Below, in pieces: positions 1 through 8,746 of a DNA stretch of 64,000 nt. Source of the stretch: JANSWP01 sp041941305 (GTDB lineage: Bacteria > Bacteroidota > Bacteroidia > Chitinophagales > Saprospiraceae); NCBI GenBank assembly GCA_041941305.1, contig JBGTQJ010000009.1, positions 1 to 64,000 on the forward strand. The letters run 5' to 3'. Made by a program: the position numbers and the translations under genes. Positions within the stretch are counted from its first letter, which is position 1; each line of letters opens with the position of its first letter. The notes beneath the pieces were generated by a model that was not told the origin of the DNA, searched no databases, and was given only the letters and a program-made list of their open reading frames with translations.

Positions 1-92
1 CCAACCCCCCACCCCGCAACAAATTGAATATCAATAGATTAAGTAAAAAAAGATAAACGAAAGGTTTTTTATTGCCAAAATTCGGGATTATG
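1..92. repeat. Dispersed repeat, copy 1 (cut by window edge)
   Basis: About 75 bp here, from gcaacaaattgaatatcaat through the phrase attgccaaaattcgggat, recur almost unchanged and in the same orientation at 23461-23535. The two copies differ by a few substitutions and one-base length changes in A and T runs. In the second copy the repeat follows a GC-rich inverted repeat; here only the last part (accccgcaac) lies in the window. No coding potential is seen. Confidence 0.75.
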
Positions 93-141
93 TATTTTTT
101 CAACTGCAAACCCCAAGGGACTGACTACCACCTGCCTACTG

Positions 142-573
142 TCAAATATCTCTAACAGAATTGCGTTCCATCAAAGTATCTTTCAATTCCTTCAACATTT
201 CATACTGATGCGGCATTACGCGCTTCACTGCCTCTTTTACAGCAAAATAAGCGCCTTTATCCATCATGTCAGGTACTATTTTTTTGATTTGATCTGCAAC
301 AAATAACACATCATCCTTAACCATTGATTTCAATGACGGTATTTCATGCCAATCACTTTCCACTGCAATGCCTTGTACTACTTCACCATCTTCCTCTACA
401 GGTTCCAATGCAATGATTCGCTCCTCTTCCATTAATTGCTTTGGATCAACTTCATCCATCATACTTTTGGGAAGATCCCAATTGTCTTTTTTGTCTGAAT
501 TGACCAGAAAGATCTCCAATCCTTTTTCAGCAAAACGATAAATGATTAAAGACGCATTTTTTATGAGTGCCAT
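142..573 (-). CDS. NUDIX-like protein with degenerate Nudix box
   Basis: The 143-residue protein opens with the first two strands typical of NUDIX hydrolases (ASLIIYR, GLEIFLVNSD) followed by the WDLPKS element that normally precedes the catalytic helix. The expected Nudix box (GX5EX7REUXEEXGU) is not recognisable; the nearest stretch is GAYFAVKEAVKRVMPHQ around residue 107, which lacks the REUXEE metal-binding core. There is no signal peptide, so it is probably cytoplasmic. It stands alone, with the dispersed repeat downstream and a hairpin-bearing gap upstream. Fold membership is moderately sure; hydrolase activity is doubtful. Confidence 0.7.
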   Translation of the reverse strand: MALIKNASLIIYRFAEKGLEIFLVNSDKKDNWDLPKSMMDEVDPKQLMEEERIIALEPVEEDGEVVQGIAVESDWHEIPSLKSMVKDDVLFVADQIKKIVPDMMDKGAYFAVKEAVKRVMPHQYEMLKELKDTLMERNSVRDI

Positions 574-773
574 ATTATCTCTTTTCGTTCAAAATTTATT
601 GGAGGTTAAACACAAATAAGATTAGAAGGTTTTAATAATTCAAATTCTTTTTACAAAGAAAGGCAGAAAATGGGAAAGGAAGAAGAGTCTGTGTAAATAA
701 AGTATGATCCCCAAGGAGGAATTTGGGGTTTTAAGAGGCTTATAGTCAAGGTAGTATATAAAAGTTTGCTACA

Positions 774-864
774 TTGTTCAAAAATGTTCCAAATGGTTTA
801 AAAATAGATTTATTCTGAAAATGGTTTTATACTCTTTTAGTTCATTTGGAACAACCTTAAACAA
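774..864. repeat. Intergenic inverted repeat after a stop codon
   Basis: Arms 774-795 and 843-864 pair imperfectly, with a perfect 11-bp core (785-795 tgttccaaatg against 843-853). The right arm ends about 11 bases before the stop codon of the minus-strand gene at 876-1382, so the hairpin would lie just behind that gene in its transcript. There is no clear U-tract. The remainder of 574-875 is AT-rich and shows nothing else. Confidence 0.65.
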
Positions 865-875
865 CTCCAATTAAA

Positions 876-1382
876 CTATATCCTGATCGTTTTCCTTTTC
901 CTGATAGAATCAGAACCGGGTGTATGCTCTTTTTTCAATTTTTCCAGCTCTTTAGGATTCAGGAAGAAGGGCTGCCCAAACTGAAATCCTTCAAACATTT
1001 TCCCCAATTCCTCAAGCTCCTCGGGTGACATTTGTTCAAAACGCTCCTGCATCTGCTTCAATATTTCATTGAGGTTCATTCCAAATGCCTCTCCTGAAAA
1101 AGGCAATGCTGGTAGATCTCCATTTCCAAAACTGTCCATCATTAAAGTATCCGAAAAGAAAAAGGAGTTGCCATCAAAGGGCATCATAAAGTTTTCACCA
1201 AAACCATCCAACCTCATCGTATCAATTTCAAAAAAGGAATTGCCTTCAAAGTTTTTTTGAAATTCTTCCATCATTTTCTGCATCATTTCCTGCATTTGAC
1301 TCTGAAAGTCATCCTGGTTTTGAGCGAAGGAATTTTGGAGACTAATTGAAAAACAAAAAAGGATAATTAGTATTTTTTTCAT
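876..1382 (-). CDS. Secreted Met/Phe/Glu-rich hypothetical protein
   Basis: The protein has 168 residues with a clear signal peptide (MKKILIILFCFSISLQNSFA) and is therefore exported. The mature part is unusually rich in Met, Phe and Glu. It holds two copies of a GNSFF..DT...D.FG motif near residues 48 and 73, then amphipathic helices built on EMMQKMMEEF-like and EQMSPEELEELGKMFEGF segments. No known family is recognised. The gene is preceded by a divergent region with large palindromes and followed by a hairpin. Confidence 0.75.
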   Translation of the reverse strand: MKKILIILFCFSISLQNSFAQNQDDFQSQMQEMMQKMMEEFQKNFEGNSFFEIDTMRLDGFGENFMMPFDGNSFFFSDTLMMDSFGNGDLPALPFSGEAFGMNLNEILKQMQERFEQMSPEELEELGKMFEGFQFGQPFFLNPKELEKLKKEHTPGSDSIRKRKTIRI

Positions 1383-1472
1383 GCCTGGTTTATTTTATTA
1401 TTTCCACACATAAAGTGTAGATACTGAATTTATTTTATTCTAAAGATATTCATTCAAAAAGGGTTTTGTTCC

Positions 1473-1620
1473 AAAATGTATGATGAGTTTCCTCGCCGCC
1501 CGTACGGGCGGCTCGAAAGGGGTTTAAGGGGGCAAACTAGCCCAAATTTGGGCTAGTTTGCCCCCTTAAACCCACCGTGAGCGCGGCGCTAGCTGCGCGA
1601 ACTATCCCATCATACATTTT
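1473..1620. repeat. Nested palindromic element between divergent genes
   Basis: Three nested symmetries are visible. Outer arms aaaatgtatgatg (1473-1485) and catcatacatttt (1608-1620) are perfect 13-bp inverted repeats. An 18-bp perfect palindrome (gccgcccgtacgggcggc) lies at 1495-1512. A 54-bp perfect palindrome with no spacer lies at 1520-1573, centred between 1546 and 1547. The inner part is much more GC-rich than its surroundings. The element sits in the 493-bp gap between divergently transcribed genes, so it is not placed as a simple terminator. A small non-autonomous mobile element or a cruciform site is possible. The rest of 1383-1875 shows no gene. Confidence 0.85.
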
Positions 1621-1875
1621 AAACCACAACTTCAAACAGAACCTGAAAAATAAAGACAAAAATTGAACTTGCTTAGTTGGCAATATTTTTCTTTTTTTTT
1701 GGTTGTGCATACAAAGGTAATAGTTGAAGTATGGACTTTGCACATAATTTTAAATCAATACTCCAAAAGACTTAAGCAAACAAATATTTGTTCTAATATT
1801 GCCCAACCATCAAAAACGATTTTGCGTCTCTCTTTGAAAGTCTTTTAGGTCAATATTCAAAATCAAACGCTCAGC

Positions 1876-3333
1876 ATGAAAATAAGAACAATTATTTTTT
1901 GGCTCTTTCTAATTCTTATCCAAACATTCTCATTTTCTCAAGAAATTGTTGGCGAATTGAATCTTCAGGATTCTACACAAAGCCATATTATTTTTACTCA
2001 TGAAGGAGATCGAATGGAAGGTCGCATTACCTGGATCTCCCCAACTGAAATAATCTTCTTATTCAAAGACAATAAACTGGTCTTTAAAAGAGATAACCTC
2101 AACAGAATAGAAGTTCGAAATGAAACGGATTTCAAAAATAAAAAAGACAATTCTGGCTTATCCGATATCGATATTTTTGAAAAAATTGAGGAACAAGAGA
2201 AAGAAACTGTGAATTCTGATACTCCTGTTATTACTTTGGATACTACCTCCTATTCATTTGAAGTAATTGGAAAAATTGATCTTGAAAATCCCAATCAGTC
2301 GTATAAATTGACAACTAAGACAGGAGATATTTTCATCGGTACGATTAACTCTCTAGAAAAAGAAGTGCTTCAATTGAATTTGGATTTGGGAGCCACCCTG
2401 ACTTACCCATTCGATGCAATTCGGAGTATTGAAGCAATAGGAGTGATAGGCAATCCTGAAAGGCAAGAACAAGGCATTATTGAAGATTCAAAGACTTATG
2501 TTTTGGTTACGAATCGGGGAGATAGATTTGTTGGAAAAGTTACAGGTTATGAATCAGATGCGGTTAAATTTGAATTAGACAACGGTGTGAAATTGACATT
2601 TTCCCATACTGAAATTCAAACCATAGATATTTATGAGGATTACAGTGGAAGGTCATTATTCAGAGAAGACGCTATGGGAATCCCCATGAACGGTCAGCAG
2701 TATTTATACCTGACTCCAACAGCTTTTAATTTTAGTTTCAATAAGGGTGAATACCGAAACACTCAAATCTTCTTGAATTCTGTTGATTATGGTATAAGTG
2801 ATAACTTATCTTTAGGTGTGGGATTGATCCCATTTTTCGTTGCAAATATTATTGATGTAAGGACAAAATTGACCTATGATATCGGAGAATATGTCCATCT
2901 CGGAGTTGGAGGGCATATACTTGGAGGATTTACTTTTGGGGATTTTGGAGATGATTGGTCCCTGGGTATCGCACATGGCAGCGCTTCTTTTGGTACCCCG
3001 GAAAAATTTCTAAATGTAGGATATGGAAAATGGCTTCCATTTGATAGAAGTGATGGGTTTGAAGAAGCCGATCTGATAATGGTGGGTGGCTCATTTAGAA
3101 TCAACAAAAAAGGTAGAATTTTTGGCGATTTGATAAAAGTCAATGAACGAAATGTAGAATTTGGAAGCCCACTTGAATACACCATTATTATGCTTGGTGG
3201 AAGCTGGTTCAATGCCAAAAACAGGGTTGATTTTGGCTTGTTTTTCATCCCTCCCGTTAATCATGGCAACGATTTCGGTCAAGCCTTCGGAATGCCTATG
3301 ATCAGTTATGCAAGGTTATTTGGGAAAGGATGA
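1876..3333 (+). CDS. Secreted protein with three repeated beta modules and a barrel-like C-terminus
   Basis: The 485-residue protein has a signal peptide ending near SFSQ. It carries three related modules at about residues 30-80, 130-180 and 205-255. Each has a GDR/GD-(M/I/R)-x-G-x-(I/V) strand pair followed by a strand starting LVFKRDNL, LTYPFDAI or LTFSHTEI and an Ile-rich strand. Residues 270-485 alternate glycine and aromatic residues in short strands (GIGDNLSLGVGL-like, FLNVGYGKW, IMVGGSFRI) and resemble an outer-membrane barrel. Location in the outer membrane is inferred. The function is unknown. Confidence 0.8.
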   Translation: MKIRTIIFWLFLILIQTFSFSQEIVGELNLQDSTQSHIIFTHEGDRMEGRITWISPTEIIFLFKDNKLVFKRDNLNRIEVRNETDFKNKKDNSGLSDIDIFEKIEEQEKETVNSDTPVITLDTTSYSFEVIGKIDLENPNQSYKLTTKTGDIFIGTINSLEKEVLQLNLDLGATLTYPFDAIRSIEAIGVIGNPERQEQGIIEDSKTYVLVTNRGDRFVGKVTGYESDAVKFELDNGVKLTFSHTEIQTIDIYEDYSGRSLFREDAMGIPMNGQQYLYLTPTAFNFSFNKGEYRNTQIFLNSVDYGISDNLSLGVGLIPFFVANIIDVRTKLTYDIGEYVHLGVGGHILGGFTFGDFGDDWSLGIAHGSASFGTPEKFLNVGYGKWLPFDRSDGFEEADLIMVGGSFRINKKGRIFGDLIKVNERNVEFGSPLEYTIIMLGGSWFNAKNRVDFGLFFIPPVNHGNDFGQAFGMPMISYARLFGKG

Positions 3334-3339
3334 TAATTC

Positions 3340-3430
3340 TACGATACTACGATTCTGCAATACTACGATTCTTTTTAGTTCGAGCAGAGTCTCCATTGGA
3401 TATGTGGAGACTAAGAGCAGGGACTCTGCG
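3340..3430. repeat. 8-bp-unit repeats followed by alternative hairpins
   Basis: Directly behind the stop at 3333, octamers of the type tactacga/ttctgcaa repeat (3341-3372). They are followed by two overlapping stems: agtctcca 3388-3395 with tggagact 3405-3412, and gcagagtc 3384-3391 with gactctgc 3422-3429. The two stems share bases, so they are mutually exclusive in part. A terminator or processing site for the upstream plus-strand gene is the simplest reading. Confidence 0.55.
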
Positions 3431-3476
3431 AAGTTAATTTGTCTTCCGCTTCGTATTTAAAGTGTTTGTAAGGATT

Positions 3477-4759
3477 TCATTTTTTGACGGAGTTTATTGG
3501 ATGATTAGTTTTTGTATCCAGCCCGATCAGTATCTCCTGCAGGCTTGCTTGAGTGGAGGATAAAAGGGACACTGCTCTGACTGAATGAACAAAAAGATTA
3601 GAACATAATGGAGCAGTTTCCTCAGTTATACTTGCTCCGGTAGCCACCCAATCAGAATTATCCATATTTACTAAAGTGCCCTGGTGATTATTTCCCGTTT
3701 CGTCAGGTAAATTAGTTCCTGAACTTTCATCCATTTGATAATAGGCGACCAAACAGCTGGCAGGACTAGTTGGGTCAGAAAACTTATCATTGTATAAATT
3801 GGCAATATCAGAAGCCTCTAAAGCTATATTCCATATTCGGGCTTCATCCATTTTTCCAAATAGAGCATTTTGACTTGCGAAACCATCTCGCCCAATATAG
3901 ACTGGAGCTGAATTTGTATTTGAACCAATATTGTGATTGCTACTCCCACCAGCAACACCGTTGACATAAAAAATGACATTTCCATTAATATAAGTTAATA
4001 CCACATGCGTCCATACATCCTGTGTTATTGCCGTATTATTTGAAACAGCGGAAGCGCCTGAACTATTGAAAACCAGTTTATCATCAGCATCATTAATGTA
4101 GAGTTGATATTTGACACCTGAAACATCTCTTTTAATGAATAATTTTGAATTTGAGCCAGCATCAGCACTTATCCCATCATAATAAACCCAGCATTCCAAT
4201 GTGAAGGCATCGCAACCAAGGAAATCTAAAGCATTGTCATCTGCAACAGTCACATAGTCGTTGTTGCCGTCAAAGTCTAGTGCATTATCCGTATTATTTA
4301 TACTTGTATTGTTAAAGTAATTGATGATGCCATCTTGTTCTCCAATAGGAGCGTCAAAATCCCCATCATTGTCTATATCTACAAATGTAGGCTTGGAAAC
4401 ATTACCCACATCCACGCCGTCAAAAGGATTATCCGTTCCGGTTTGTTCAGTAAAGACAGGTGCACTATTGGTTCCTGTGTTTTTATAATAATTGATGATG
4501 CCAGTCTGTTCCACAATAAAAGCATCAAAATCTCCATCATTGTCAATATCTACAAAGCTGGGTACGGAAATAGAACTTAAATCTTCACCATCAAAAGGGT
4601 TTTCAAAAAAAAAATAAAAGGACTAGTGGCGGCAGTATTTTGTTCTGCAAAAGTTTGTGCATTGCTGCTATTTGTTAAAAAGAATAAAGCAAAAGCACAG
4701 CAAATCATTAAGTTGTAAGTAGGATTATAAAAGATAAGTAGTAGATTTTCTTTTTTCAT
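3477..4759 (-). pseudogene. LamG / FG-GAP-type secreted protein, frameshifted at a poly-A run
   Basis: Two reading frames together make one protein. The first (4759 down to 4577) supplies a start, a hydrophobic leader and the beginning of a repeat (FAEQNTAATSPF). The second (stop at 3477) continues with repeats of the type NPFDG..VG...PTFVDIDNDGDFDA, then a LamG/concanavalin-like domain (ALDFDGNNDYVTVADDNALD, ...WNIALEASDIANLYND). They join at ten consecutive A residues, 4605-4614 on the plus strand. One added base or two removed bases in the run restores the frame. It could be a pseudogene, a phase-variable contingency gene or a sequencing error. No T9SS sorting domain is obvious at the C-terminus. 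Confidence 0.75.
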
Positions 4760-4995
4760 ATTTCTATTTTTTTAGTTGTTGAATTATTAGATTTTGGTAT
4801 TCTATAAGCCTTGCATACTTCCAGAAAAAGCAGGTGTATTCAAATGACCGCCGGAACACCTTTTCAATAGAAATATGAAAAAGTGTCCGACGATCTTTTG
4901 GGGATTAGGTGATGATTGAGTTCTTTTTTATTTTTTAGATCGGAAACAAATGTAGCGGGGTGGGACTGTGAGAATTCTGACATATGTTGTTAGGT

Positions 4996-5020
4996 AGCCG
5001 CCGAATTTATTCGGCAGGCT
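4996..5020 (-). repeat. gccgaataaattcggc hairpin repeat, copy 1
   Basis: The hairpin core gccgaat-(tt)-attcggc with flanks ggcaggc and gccgcc appears here on the minus strand and again on the plus strand at 5201-5225 and 13167-13191. The region 4760-5220 otherwise contains no convincing gene; a 78-codon open frame at 4928-5164 has no coding character. The two nearby copies in opposite orientation bracket about 180 bp just behind the propeller/AraC gene. Confidence 0.7.
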
Positions 5021-5200
5021 TGCAAAAGCACTTATTTTTGACCACTGAATTATTGAAATTAAATTAACAATCGTCCCAAAGTATCGCAGACTGCCAGTCC
5101 GTGAAAATTGAGTCCAGGGATCAACAGTCCGGGATACCTTGAATAGGTTATTTTTGAAATCCAATTATTCGACTGGTTTACAATGGCATTTGCTTTTAGC

Positions 5201-5225
5201 CTGCCGAATAAATTCGGCGGTTACA
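5201..5225 (+). repeat. gccgaataaattcggc hairpin repeat, copy 2
   Basis: This is the second copy of the dispersed hairpin, overlapping the stop codon of the minus-strand gene that ends at 5221. It is inverted relative to the copy at 4996-5020. Confidence 0.7.
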
Positions 5226-6630
5226 CATCCGAGGGTAATTTTCCGAATTGTTTTTTGAATTGGCGAGAAAAATAGGTCACATCTTTGAAGCCTACAGAGC
5301 GGGCGACAGCTTTGATGGAATGATGGGTGTCACTTTCGAGTAATTGACTGGCTTTGTTGAGGCGCAATAATTGAGTATTGTAATAAAACCATTCCTTTTG
5401 AAAGCTTAGCACTAATTCGTGTTCTGAAATAATATTGGTGCTTACCGCCAATGGTTTGTCTTGGTTGGAAGCTCTCAAGTGGCTGATTATCTGTGGTTTA
5501 TATTCAATAGTCTTTATACCCGTTGGCAGCGCTAACCAGACAGTCTTGGTTTGCTGGTCAAAATAATGATGTCTGGGCTGTCCTTTAAAATGTTGAAAGA
5601 AATTTGGTTTTGCGCGCTCCTTTACCCAGATTTTTTTGAGCAAAAGAAAACTTTTTGAGAAGCTTAAATCTTTAGGATATATTCGTTCGGTGTTTTTTAT
5701 CCTTCCCAGGTCTGAATGAAATAATTGTCCTTTTTTATCAATAAAGAGGTTCTGATCAAAATCAGCATAATCCTCTGTTGTTGGACAACAAGGCAATGAA
5801 AAATCAAGTGTATCAATCAGGATGTTTCCGTCTGGTGTTATTCCGATTTCCAAATTCTTTACGCGAAATTTCTCGAATTCAAAACAGTTGACTCTGAATC
5901 GGCTGACATCAATCAATTGAATTTCTGACGGCAATTGAAATTGTTGATGAATATGTCCGTTGGTATCAATTGCTAAATATTGAATGTCTTTAGCAAAATA
6001 TTCCGACCTGTTAATTATGTCAAAATCTATTGCTCCCAAAATGGCATCATCGACCTTTGTCCATAAAGTTGGGCTATTTTTACTTCCTTTAATTGACTTT
6101 TCCCGAATACCTCCCTCCTTTGACCAAATCAATAATTTTTTATCGGCTGTAAAATATATTTTGGAGGAGTCCTTTGCAATCCTCTGAATTTGAGATGGTT
6201 GAATGCTCACTTTACCTCCAAAACGCTCCTCAAATGTCAATACCTCTTTTGTCAAAGGGTGAAAAAATGCCAAATCTCTTTGACAGTTAGGCTTGCCAAT
6301 GCAGGTCTTATGCAACCAAAACCATCCTTCCGTATCTTCAAAAATTTCCATGATTTGTCGGAAAGGCAATCCGTCTTTTTCGTCAAAATGCGCAAAGTCT
6401 TGTCCATCAAAGCGATACAAGCCAAATTGAGTTCCTATCCAAATGATGTCTCTGCTGTCTTTGTGAATGAAATTGGCATAAATGGAGAGTCCATTGGTTT
6501 CATTGAAGTCCTGTGTTTTGACTTCAATGGTTTGTGAAAAACCGCTTAGGACAACTAAACACAACAGATAGGCAAAGAAGCATTTACCTTTTTTCAAAGG
6601 ACATGAAAAAAGTAGATTTATGCGTTCCAT
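5221..6630 (-). CDS. Reg_prop beta-propeller joined to an AraC-type DNA-binding end
   Basis: The first 400 or so residues look like the sensor propeller of a hybrid two-component system: after a hydrophobic leader (CFFAYLLCLVVLSGFSQ) come NETNGLSIYANFIHKDSRDI, IWIGTQFGLYRFDGQDFAHF and similar blades. The last 51 residues (from TQLLRLNKASQLLE to YFSRQFKKQFGKLPSDV) are the recognition half of an AraC helix-turn-helix domain. Y_Y_Y, membrane, kinase and receiver parts that normally separate these regions are absent. The ATG at 6630 was chosen; an in-frame GTG at 6690 would add 20 residues. A signal peptide and a DNA-binding end in one chain are topologically contradictory, so an internal deletion remnant is likely. 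Confidence 0.75.
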   Translation of the reverse strand: MERINLLFSCPLKKGKCFFAYLLCLVVLSGFSQTIEVKTQDFNETNGLSIYANFIHKDSRDIIWIGTQFGLYRFDGQDFAHFDEKDGLPFRQIMEIFEDTEGWFWLHKTCIGKPNCQRDLAFFHPLTKEVLTFEERFGGKVSIQPSQIQRIAKDSSKIYFTADKKLLIWSKEGGIREKSIKGSKNSPTLWTKVDDAILGAIDFDIINRSEYFAKDIQYLAIDTNGHIHQQFQLPSEIQLIDVSRFRVNCFEFEKFRVKNLEIGITPDGNILIDTLDFSLPCCPTTEDYADFDQNLFIDKKGQLFHSDLGRIKNTERIYPKDLSFSKSFLLLKKIWVKERAKPNFFQHFKGQPRHHYFDQQTKTVWLALPTGIKTIEYKPQIISHLRASNQDKPLAVSTNIISEHELVLSFQKEWFYYNTQLLRLNKASQLLESDTHHSIKAVARSVGFKDVTYFSRQFKKQFGKLPSDV

Positions 6631-6802
6631 TAGTCTTTTTGGGTGACCTTTGGAATCAAATAAATAAGGTATTTTCAGTTTGTGTATCACTTGGGTGTTT
6701 TCCCATATATGTGTTAATATTACTAAGATGCAAAAAAAAATGACCTTATTTGGGAAATAAATTTGGATTTTTTCTTGAAATGGTGGACATAAATCAAAGG
6801 TG

Positions 6803-7486
6803 CTACTTTAAATGAATAACAATTCCTAAACCTAAGTTTGGAGAAGAGAAGGGATCCTGTTGAATGGTAGGCTTTACTTTTAAACTCAAATCATCACTAA
6901 CATCAAAAGTTCGGAGATGAGCATCGACAAAGGCTTCAGCTCCCTGGAACAGGTATACTGCAAAAAAACCTATCCAGGACCATTGCCTTCTTTGGTCATA
7001 ACCATCTCTTAAAAATTTTAAATCTCCTGAATCAAGTATTCCAGAGTAAATATGGATTTGGTCATTTAATTCAGCAATATAAGCATCCCGGAAGATTTTG
7101 TATTGTTTTTGGTTGAACCCAATCAGATAAGCAGTAAAACCCAGTCCTCCGTAGACTATCGGTAGTTTCCACCAACGTTTATTGTACATCTGACCACTTC
7201 CAGGAACTACAAAAGACATCCAAAGTGCCTTCTTGGGATTGGGATAATCTTCACGCCATAAGCGATACATAAATCCCTGCTTTTTTTGTTGGAAATTAGT
7301 ATCAATTACTACCACATCCGATGAATCAATAATGATGGTATCTCCAGGATTTTCAATGCTTAAGGTAGGAATACTATCTTGACTTGGGTAGGCGTATTTT
7401 TGCAAAAGGGAATCCGGCACCTGGGCAGGCAATTCTGTCACAACTAAAAGCAATACAAGAAGAATATTTATGTTTCTAATAATCAT
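6803..7486 (-). CDS. DUF5683 membrane protein
   Basis: The protein has 227 residues with a leader, a spacer rich in Ser/Asp/Ile and then the DUF5683 signature: NPKKALWMSFVVPGSGQMYNKRWWKLPIVYGGLG, a transmembrane segment, and a C-terminal WSWIGFFAVYLFQGAEAFVDAHL stretch. This family is a regular neighbour of parB in Bacteroidota, and here it lies directly downstream of parB on the same strand with a 120-bp gap. It is probably an inner-membrane protein; the biochemical role is unknown. Confidence 0.85.
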   Translation of the reverse strand: MIIRNINILLVLLLVVTELPAQVPDSLLQKYAYPSQDSIPTLSIENPGDTIIIDSSDVVVIDTNFQQKKQGFMYRLWREDYPNPKKALWMSFVVPGSGQMYNKRWWKLPIVYGGLGFTAYLIGFNQKQYKIFRDAYIAELNDQIHIYSGILDSGDLKFLRDGYDQRRQWSWIGFFAVYLFQGAEAFVDAHLRTFDVSDDLSLKVKPTIQQDPFSSPNLGLGIVIHLK

Positions 7487-7606
7487 AAATCCAAAACGCC
7501 CAATTTCAAAAGTATAAATACTATTTACCTTTTTTTAACTCCCAAAACTATCAACCCAGCACAACATTATAGAATTGCAGCATCGCAGGATAATAGAATT
7601 AACAAC

Positions 7607-8521
7607 CTAATCTTCAATTACATCCAAAATATGGTTCAAATCATCTACGGAATTAAAAGGAATGGTAATCTGCCCTTTGCCTTCACTTTTCAATTTTAGT
7701 TGAATTCGCTTTATCCCAAATTTTTCTCTCAAGGTATTTTGAACATTGTTGTAATCGTCCGGCAATTTGGTCGCCGTTTTCTTCAATTTTTGTGGAGCTG
7801 CCTTCTCCCGGTATTCCTGGATCAATTTTTCTAAAGCTCTTACAGAAAGGTTGTCAACGATAAGCTTGGTAAAAAAATCTTGTCTACGAATGGGATCTTC
7901 TAGCCCAACCAAGGCCCTTGCATGCCCCATGGAGATTTCTTCATTCCACAAGGCTTCCTGAATATTGGGTGGCAATTTGAGTAAACCGCGATAGTTGGTA
8001 ATGGTACTTCTTCGTTTTCCAATGATGGTGGCTAGTTTATCATCATTTACGCTGAATTCATTCTTTAATCGAGCCAGAGTAGTTGCCATCTCCATTGGGT
8101 TGAGATTCTCTCTTTGCACGTTTTCTACCAAAGCCATTTCCATCATCTCCTGGTCATTGACCAAACGCACATATGCTGGTACCTCATTCAGCTTGGCAAG
8201 CTTGGATGCTCTAAAACGACGTTCCCCGGAAATCAATTGATACTGCTGTGGTGCCAATCGCCTGACTGTAATGGGTTGAATGATGCCATATATTTCAATA
8301 GACTCCGCCAAATCTTTCAAGCCATCTTCATCAAATTGAGTTCGTGGTTGATGCGGGTTGACCTCAATTTCTGCAAGCGGAATATTCGCCACAGAACTAG
8401 CCAGTTTTTTAACGACTTCTTCCTGCTTGCCAGCATCCTGCAAATCAGCATCAATATTCCTAAGCAATGCGCCTATTCCAGCACCCAATTGTTTTTTACT
8501 TGCACGAGGTTTCTTCGCCAT
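7607..8521 (-). CDS. parB: Chromosome-partitioning protein ParB
   Basis: The 304-residue protein has the standard ParB order: a basic N-terminal tail (KKQLGAGIGALL), the CTP-binding domain with VNPHQPRTQFDEDGL near residue 55 and the GERRFRA box near 100, the parS-binding HTH region near 140-190 (SVNDDKLATIIGKRRSTITN, MGHARALVGL), and a C-terminal dimerisation helix. It loads at parS sites and acts in chromosome segregation with ParA. No parA is adjacent: the next upstream gene is a threonine aldolase, so the usual parA-parB pair is split here or parA is elsewhere. Confidence 0.95.
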   Translation of the reverse strand: MAKKPRASKKQLGAGIGALLRNIDADLQDAGKQEEVVKKLASSVANIPLAEIEVNPHQPRTQFDEDGLKDLAESIEIYGIIQPITVRRLAPQQYQLISGERRFRASKLAKLNEVPAYVRLVNDQEMMEMALVENVQRENLNPMEMATTLARLKNEFSVNDDKLATIIGKRRSTITNYRGLLKLPPNIQEALWNEEISMGHARALVGLEDPIRRQDFFTKLIVDNLSVRALEKLIQEYREKAAPQKLKKTATKLPDDYNNVQNTLREKFGIKRIQLKLKSEGKGQITIPFNSVDDLNHILDVIED

Positions 8522-8674
8522 CGTTTTCTCTATTTTCAGTTAAGGTTTCCGTCCCACGCTATTCGTTGGCCGTTTACCAATATAAAAGCTGCCAAAATTC
8601 CGAAAAGAAAAGGGTTTCTCAAACCTTGGAAGGGTTTTATTTTCAACAGAAAATTGTTGAAAAGTGGTTTATAT

Positions 8675-8745
8675 TTGTTTAAAATGATTCAAGAATTATG
8701 CTTAATCCATTTTAAACAATTTTGAACGACTTTGACTAACCTTGA
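8675..8745. repeat. Hairpin and oligo repeats behind the threonine aldolase stop
   Basis: Perfect 12-bp arms ttgtttaaaatg (8675-8686) and cattttaaacaa (8708-8719) are followed by loosely repeated ttgaacgactttgacta-like units running to the stop codon of the aldolase gene at 8747. It matches the recurring pattern of unique hairpins placed directly behind stop codons. Confidence 0.6.
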
Positions 8746-8746
8746 A

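Noticed and set aside
1537..1743. 68-codon minus-strand open frame
   Set aside because: Its 3' half is the 54-bp palindrome and adjacent GC-rich repeats; translation is not protein-like.
4928..5164. 78-codon minus-strand open frame
   Set aside because: It runs through the dispersed hairpin repeat, has no recognisable domain and no coding-like composition.
8114..8725. 203-codon plus-strand frame opposite parB
   Set aside because: It is antisense to a clear parB gene and has no independent support.
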